In this document: positions 43,601-46,973 of the stretch, piece by piece
Layout of the letters: each line of letters begins with the position of its first letter
Numbering within the stretch: the stretch's first letter is position 1
Virus record (IMG/VR): IMGVR_UViG_3300020406_000007
Location: 1-46,973 of that record
DNA from: a virus
Strand: one strand, 5' to 3'
Length of the DNA: 46,973 bases
Position numbers and translations under genes: made by a program
Notes under the pieces: generated by a model
The model's input: only the letters and a program-made list of their open reading frames with translations
Databases searched by the model: none
What the model was told of the DNA's origin: nothing

Positions 43601-46600
43601 TTGAGAATATTAACTATCAACCTTCTACAGGTGTGATGATAGTAACCATGTCTAATCATGGTCTTGAAAATGGAGCACAAATTAAATTTGCTGATGATTC
43701 TATAACACTTACATGTGCTTTAGATGGTAATGGTTCTAACCACACATATCCTAGATCTACTGATTATGCTAGTGATAGATGGTTAACAATATCTAATAAA
43801 TCTACTAATACATTTGAGGTACAGGTATTAGGCATAGGAAACATACCGTCAACAAATACCAGTGCTCACCAATTTGTATCTGCTACAACTGATGGTGTAT
43901 ATGTTAAGAAGGATCCATTCTATGATACTGCTGTAGAAATTACAGCTATCAGTGATTCTACATTAACAGCAACTAACGCTGTGTATGTACCAACAGAAGG
44001 TAAGATCACAATTACATCTGCTAATCATGGACTTAGAGAAGATTCTATGGTTAAGTTTGCTGATGACTCAGTTACATTTACATGTGATCATGACAGCAAT
44101 GCTACTAACCACTCTTATCCTAGAGCAGAACGTAAGAAGTTTACAGTCACAGACGCAACATATAATACAGCAACTGGTATCGTAACATGTACACTAACTG
44201 GTCACGGTATCAAGAAAGGTGAGTACATCAAGGTTAAGGACAATGCTTTATCATTCTCATGTACACATGGAGATGGAAGCACTAAAACATATCCAAGATC
44301 ATCTGACCCAATCAGCGGTAAGTACATTCCAGTAACTGCTGTTACTAATGACACATTCTCATTCCAGTCACTAGATGTAACTCCATCTACAAACACTACA
44401 GTTCATACATTCGTATCTGCTGTAACTGATGGTATCATTCAGAAAGACCCAGATAGCAATGAGTGGAGACACGTACAAGTTGTTGACAAAAATACATTCA
44501 ATGTCTGTATCGCAACATCTTCTAACGAAACTAATCACACATTCGTATCTGCTACTACTAATGGTATCAGTGTTAAAGATACCACAATATCATTTAATTC
44601 ACTACTAACAACTCCTTCTACAAACCAATCAACTCATACTTTTGTACCTCAAGCAGGAATCACTCCAAGCGGTGTTGACTATAACTCAACAACAGGTTGG
44701 ATGACAGTGACTGCTAACAACCATGGTTTAGTCGCAGGAGATTATATCAAGGTTGATCAAGAAAGTATTACATTCACATGTACACAAGATAGTAATCTTA
44801 CTAACCATGCTTATCCAAGACCTGGCGATCCACTCTTTAATAAGTCATGTAAGATTGAACGTGTAACTACTAACACATTTGAGTTTAATGCTCTACAAGG
44901 TACTACACCTACCAACACTACAGTACACACATTTGTGGGTGCTATGTCAGGAGCTATTAAGAGAGTTGCTGTACAAAGTGGTGGTAACTTCCCACACAGA
45001 TTCATCTCAGCAACATCTAATGGTGTTGAAGTATCAGGTACTAACGTTGACTGTAAGGATGACGTAGTAGATATTCTACAGGTTGTTTCTTGGAACCTAG
45101 CAATGGGTGGAAACGACTTTACATACGATGCTGCTAACTTATATGTTACTGGTGCTCATCTAGAAGGTGAAGAACATCATTCAATCTATGCTTTGAGAGA
45201 AGCACAGAAAGTTGCTATCCAAGTATTCCAAAATGCTGACGTAACTACAGGTGGATATACATCACTAGCACAGGTTAAAGATTTAACTATCACACAGGAT
45301 ACAGGTTTACCAATCTGTAGCGTAGTTATATCTTCTATCACTACCTTAATGAACATTGTTGAGGTTGCGATTGATACTGGAACTCTATCATCTGTTACTA
45401 GAACAGCATCTTATGTCAACCGTTGTGCTGACGTTGCTTCTTCTATCACAACATTAACTGGTATAATCACACAAGCTATCGGTACTACAGGATCACCTGG
45501 TAATCTTGATGGTGTAGTAAGAACATATCCTATATCTGACGATCAATGTATTGATGATATTAGACACGTTCTACGTTCATGGATGTATGACTTGAGATAT
45601 GGTGGTAATTCACAGACTATCGTAGCCGCAAGCAAATATATTCTCGGTACAAATATTAACTACGTTAACAACGAAGTTGCTCAGACACGTGCTGTATATC
45701 AGAAAGCAAAGGATATGGCAGTCCTTGCTATACGTAACCAGTTACCAGAAGCTAAGTTTACAGACATAGCACCATTCCACAACGCATCATCTACAGTTGA
45801 CCATAATCAACCTGAGTGTGGAGCTGCTATCACTGCTCTAACAGCATTACATACACTCTTAGATAATGCTCTTGCTACACCTACATCACTAGCAAGTGTA
45901 ACTAATACTCCTCCAAGCACAATGCTTAAGGATGACAGTGGTCTTAAGAAAGTTCCTATGTTAGGTGACTTACTTGACCTACCAGTCATCGAGGCATCAC
46001 CTTATATTCAGAACGCATCATTGATCTCCTTCTTGGGAGCGTCAGGTGCTGAGATTGACGGTGCTAAAGTTGCTGAACCTAACGTTCCTAGACCAGGTGT
46101 TTATCAAGATGCTAACGGTAGAGAACGTGCTGTCTTCCCTAAACAGGGTAAGTCAATGGTTGCTAACGCCTTCACGATTATATCAGTCGGTGGTGGTGTT
46201 GGATATAACATTCTTAATGATGGATATACTCAGTTGGTGTCTGTGTTCGTTATCTTCGGTGGAGACGGAGTTATCGTACAGTCTGGTGGATATGCTTCAC
46301 TAACTAACTCAGCGTCTAACTTTGGTACTCGTGCTCTTAAAGCTACTGGTTTCAGAACAGAAGCATATGAGTTTGACATAGGTACAGTTACAAACGTTAT
46401 TAACCAAACTGATAACAATGGTGCTCAGACAGGTCGTCAGATCATCGAGGTTGGTGGACAGACTCTAACTAACTTCCCGATTGAAGACTACATCATCAAG
46501 TTTGATGGTTACACTAATACTGACCCTGCTAAAGAATACTTTATTCTAGGTGTAGAAAAGTTATCTGGTTCTATCGGTACACAGGTTACTGCTAATATTA

Positions 46601-46973
46601 CAACAAACGACGGTCTAGGAATTTCCTTACAAGAGACCGCAACAGGAAATGAAATATCATACGATCAGGGTAACTTAGATACTCTGGTTGGTAAGACTAT
46701 AAGATTACACAGACCATCTGTATGTAACTCATCATCACATACGTGGGAATACGTTGGTGCGGGTGACACATACTTAGCACTACCACAAAACGGTGGTGTT
46801 GGTATCCCTGCTAACGAAGCTGTTGAAGAAGCATTCGGACAGGTTTATACTTCAGGTACTAACGAGTTTGGTGACTTCAAGGTTGGTGACTTCGTTACTA
46901 TCTTTAACAGAACTGGTTCTATTAGTTTCGTTGGTACTGTTAGTATCTCTGAACTATCATCTATTAAGATTGT
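37660..46973 (+). CDS. Giant beta-helix/repeat structural protein, 3' end outside window (at least 3104 aa; 'protein B')
   Basis: ATG 37660 follows GGATTAAAAG and the frame stays open to the window edge, so the C-terminus is missing. The start (MTLRQSSSQQRIEGTGLVPQ, GPWTSASYGRANGIV) is one I recall from very large cyanophage structural proteins. A beta-helix begins near residue 240 (VYVSSIAGIGDDANDGRSAA, AKPVRTIKKAAQIA, EDNPISLPFNCSLIGDNLRR). From about residue 355 it is followed by HGL-type beta modules, helical GGN modules (about 1080-1400), nine YPR modules (about 1450-2400) and two more GGN modules (2450-2700). At 2780 SPYIQNASLISFLGASGAEI resumes a beta-helix. It is probably a receptor-facing fibre or baseplate-rim protein. 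A membrane segment or enzyme site is not visible. Confidence 0.85.
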   Translation, partial: MTLRQSSSQQRIEGTGLVPQGPWTSASYGRANGIVTVTSIAHKLNSNELLYVKPGQDDLLRTFAAGNYTITVVDEDTFSITGTGNDFIAAATSISYRSVRSLTINATDKMQLSIGSGADEEDAVFITKSATGNVRVGINNTNPEFDLDVEGQIRTTRSIISDTAQIRNLDVTNEFVTKGLDLRGPNLINFEETDPTAPDFGTIYYPTADNPPRQTQNNRIATTKFVYDVATADNGGRVYVSSIAGIGDDANDGRSAAKPVRTIKKAAQIAYSLQQDTQTPEYVSIICSGGDYVEDNPISLPFNCSLIGDNLRRVILRPLNMDRHMIKASNETYCSGVVFRDHLDANGSPDYTWKYAYVFDDKQRLMYEPDLEPFEFSPGLENKGRNIFAITFENHTGDNTTLLVGYAVEGGSSSARAIIEAVTFTGPQASPYSSGTITVLMDDDESTFQLAERLYYADVYANIVKTGASPSDSLDVADRESQRPETEVIKHQRYQWVINAETETLRFDGSSATIVDADSNQITVPLHRLRTGFKVEYKVENEYGTAPAGLTSGDTYFVRAVDDNTLELYDTAVNALSLQTVTGRRDLGDPGTGDEHTLFTCRISVKDNTFYFPKHGLFTGNGVYYRSSKAEDIGGLVNNGLYYVYKVDDNYFQVSSTQADATNIDISGAPAPVIRPITAIGKGYHRFEKALNVVDINQLDTSLNIQETYRGISFEVTSASRTIEGIPFVGHDYEAGQEVHIYGLPYSAIDFGTSASGTYTQSGTTLTVTIANTDPSKMNVIWPTLVSLSGIPPEDKGVGIRMSFTGSGDQHQEKSFHISTYRTGTLAQTQSDFTARLGGSSNLGAGVARYNSSTNEIYFVIRGSDSATRSGSVQVFDNLGDFNGRKYVTHRIERADGYSLKFVVRGSCSKFGVDFDPSGDQQVCSATNYALMSLRNSPYAFEKVEFGADFKEMSKQRDGAETINNNVDYIAIESYAHVKKLNNAGTSATFTRKGTYTCSGNVMTIVCPRGHGVFGKNAYSMTFTGATPDGSVLIDDVEDHRRATVILSGASTDSGDVVITVPAPWQTPNSTPPSDRSADGTSLILANKQFIAQEAVDRMLANNPSYQVPTGNQACIDDIVDYCEAMGYNLAYGGNDQVWDGAKYYVDGSHVVGEENESVETFNHARDIAIQVMRNDPVTVQGSHGLTQVRDFTITPDAAGSGQGNKHADARNLIWANRQFIADIAVGRMNADFGFEVANNKVVDAHDLLIANREFIGAEAYAWELAEDPTLHVPTGNGQDCIDDIVDIVDAIAFNVQHGGNNKVWDAAKYYVGTPHLDDEEFQSVRCIEHAREICKLVLANNEVIVRGDHGLTQSFDLTITHDSSNSAGRYTDADCQDVRASVDTLFEIIHSAILNDSLNAIKKTTPRTFNVPSPLKRTAQNAVYNPATGLMTVTVDTDKLQVTAAAFTPASGNLELNVGTHTLTTSDKIRIKTGSLNFRCDLDGQATDHYYPRTTIDTSTISGAVYAPSTGVLSVTTSAGHGLTDGDWIRFKDESITFDCQAGTGSHAYPRQTDPVSGKWLEVSNTTGLGFDVNVAISSNTTLHTFVSAVANGLEKKRDRAYEQDLAVTAVSTNTITVNVGASSDTSTHVFQNALADAVILSHGVDTSKYLKIATDSMTWTCDMDDGNTTHTYPRASDPANGNGWSPVVSVGVNVIEINVGPTNVDGYDVRDATYNTSTGVIAANIGTNNFKVGQYMRIQPESLAFDCDYGAGTHIFVSGVTNAISDGTTQYTAASGTTYNPTSGQLVAEIASHSLSAATSHTVSTATYNPTTGVMVLTITGHGFSNGDWIKIADNSLTFTCAQDNNASNHSYPRPTDPFSNQWIQISNKTDDTFEVQVLASQPSTNTTTHAFVSATPNGVLKANSTVTIADNAVTFTCDADSHNTNHPYPRSGDPQSGKTIGVEAVTGTTITVNVGKASGVGSSSVKSYPRSTLLTDTVENINYQPSTGVMIVTMSNHGLENGAQIKFADDSITLTCALDGNGSNHTYPRSTDYASDRWLTISNKSTNTFEVQVLGIGNIPSTNTSAHQFVSATTDGVYVKKDPFYDTAVEITAISDSTLTATNAVYVPTEGKITITSANHGLREDSMVKFADDSVTFTCDHDSNATNHSYPRAERKKFTVTDATYNTATGIVTCTLTGHGIKKGEYIKVKDNALSFSCTHGDGSTKTYPRSSDPISGKYIPVTAVTNDTFSFQSLDVTPSTNTTVHTFVSAVTDGIIQKDPDSNEWRHVQVVDKNTFNVCIATSSNETNHTFVSATTNGISVKDTTISFNSLLTTPSTNQSTHTFVPQAGITPSGVDYNSTTGWMTVTANNHGLVAGDYIKVDQESITFTCTQDSNLTNHAYPRPGDPLFNKSCKIERVTTNTFEFNALQGTTPTNTTVHTFVGAMSGAIKRVAVQSGGNFPHRFISATSNGVEVSGTNVDCKDDVVDILQVVSWNLAMGGNDFTYDAANLYVTGAHLEGEEHHSIYALREAQKVAIQVFQNADVTTGGYTSLAQVKDLTITQDTGLPICSVVISSITTLMNIVEVAIDTGTLSSVTRTASYVNRCADVASSITTLTGIITQAIGTTGSPGNLDGVVRTYPISDDQCIDDIRHVLRSWMYDLRYGGNSQTIVAASKYILGTNINYVNNEVAQTRAVYQKAKDMAVLAIRNQLPEAKFTDIAPFHNASSTVDHNQPECGAAITALTALHTLLDNALATPTSLASVTNTPPSTMLKDDSGLKKVPMLGDLLDLPVIEASPYIQNASLISFLGASGAEIDGAKVAEPNVPRPGVYQDANGRERAVFPKQGKSMVANAFTIISVGGGVGYNILNDGYTQLVSVFVIFGGDGVIVQSGGYASLTNSASNFGTRALKATGFRTEAYEFDIGTVTNVINQTDNNGAQTGRQIIEVGGQTLTNFPIEDYIIKFDGYTNTDPAKEYFILGVEKLSGSIGTQVTANITTNDGLGISLQETATGNEISYDQGNLDTLVGKTIRLHRPSVCNSSSHTWEYVGAGDTYLALPQNGGVGIPANEAVEEAFGQVYTSGTNEFGDFKVGDFVTIFNRTGSISFVGTVSISELSSIKI
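40903..41850 (+). repeat. Helical GGN modules, first pair in protein B
   Basis: Two units repeat the order seen in protein A: LILANKQFIAQEAVDRM (40903) or DARNLIWANRQFIADIAVGR (41284), a Cys helix (CIDDIVDYCEAM, CIDDIVDIVDAI), a GGN turn (41056, 41554), a YYVDGSHVVGEE-type segment, then GSHGLTQ or GDHGLTQ and a helix such as CQDVRASVDTLFEII. They directly precede the YPR array, as in protein A. Confidence 0.7.
41920..44960 (+). repeat. Array of nine Cys/His/YPR modules in protein B
   Basis: Tyr codons of the H-x-YPR core are at 42133, 42307, 42679, 43219, 43450, 43747, 44116, 44290 and 44812. Copy 8 has TKTYPR without the His, and one orphan YPR lies at 43570. A degenerate unit without YPR lies near 42890 (SLAFDCDYGAGTHIFV). 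Spacings of 174, 231 and 369-372 bases recur and match 177, 231 and 384 in protein A, so short and long unit types alternate. Units share the HTFVSATTNG tail segment. Confidence 0.75.
45040..45760 (+). repeat. Helical GGN modules, second pair in protein B
   Basis: Two more helical units follow the YPR array: CKDDVVDILQVVSWNLAMGG (GGN at 45106) with LYVTGAHLEGEEHHS, and QCIDDIRHVLRSWMYDLRYG (GGN at 45601). The second is closest in wording to the first module of protein A (LRYGGNKF there, LRYGGNSQ here). Between them lie two Cys helices (ICSVVISSITTLMNIV, RCADVASSITTLTGII). The helical block ends shortly before the beta-helix motif SPYIQN. Confidence 0.7.

Noticed and set aside
41920-44960. CRISPR-like or other non-coding direct repeats
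   Set aside because: The repeats are in-frame protein modules with diverged DNA and variable spacing, not identical short repeats with unique spacers.
1-46973. tRNA, rRNA, integrase, attachment site or insertion sequence
   Set aside because: There is almost no non-coding space and I found no cloverleaf, transposase or recombinase motif; the window reads as a pure virion-gene segment.

Overview
The window is a late structural-gene segment of a large, AT-rich, T4-like myovirus, most probably a marine cyanophage (Kyanoviridae-type). The basis is the gene order PAAR spike protein, gp25, gp6, giant protein in the gp7 position, gp8, DUF4815 protein and a run of fibre-like proteins. TATAAATA-type late promoters and small accessory genes that I remember as typical of cyanomyoviruses support this. 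All genes lie on the + strand and are almost seamlessly packed. The host is inferred from family memory; no database search was possible.

Layout. (1) 1-1735: a cluster of very small overlapping genes, two of them with membrane segments, with one strong sigma-70-type extended -10 promoter at 1104-1131. (2) 1714-4831: a late promoter, a small conserved gene, the PAAR protein, two tiny basic or DNA-binding-size proteins, then after a second late promoter gp25 and gp6. (3) 4834-19014: one 4726-residue open frame (called protein A here) whose N-terminus looks like a baseplate wedge protein, followed by a YHYH domain and a long mosaic of repeat modules. (4) 19038-27513: gp8, a 2221-residue DUF4815 protein and a small coiled-coil protein. 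(5) 27551-37083: a small beta-sandwich protein, a 73-residue linker-like protein, a 559-residue fibre protein, a 67-residue coiled-coil protein and a 2379-residue fibre carrying beta-helix, LamG-like and cupredoxin-like segments. (6) 37107-46973: a 179-residue structural protein, then a second giant frame (protein B) of at least 3104 residues that runs off the right edge without a stop.

How it works together. The PAAR protein would cap the central spike. gp25, gp6, protein A and gp8 would form the baseplate wedges. The DUF4815 protein and the downstream fibre-like proteins would form the periphery and receptor-binding apparatus. Genes are grouped by late promoters at 1714, 2526, 19010, 27520 and 37079 and coupled by TAATG stop/start overlaps.

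The most striking signal is modular: proteins A and B, 26 kb apart, carry the same block of modules in the same order (helical GGN modules, then an array of Cys/His/YPR modules, then helical modules again). Several modules, including a cupredoxin-like one with a C-x2-H-x2-M copper-site pattern, appear to be inserted inside other folds. Four of the five late-promoter genes also share an unusual TATAC element directly before the ATG in place of a Shine-Dalgarno sequence.
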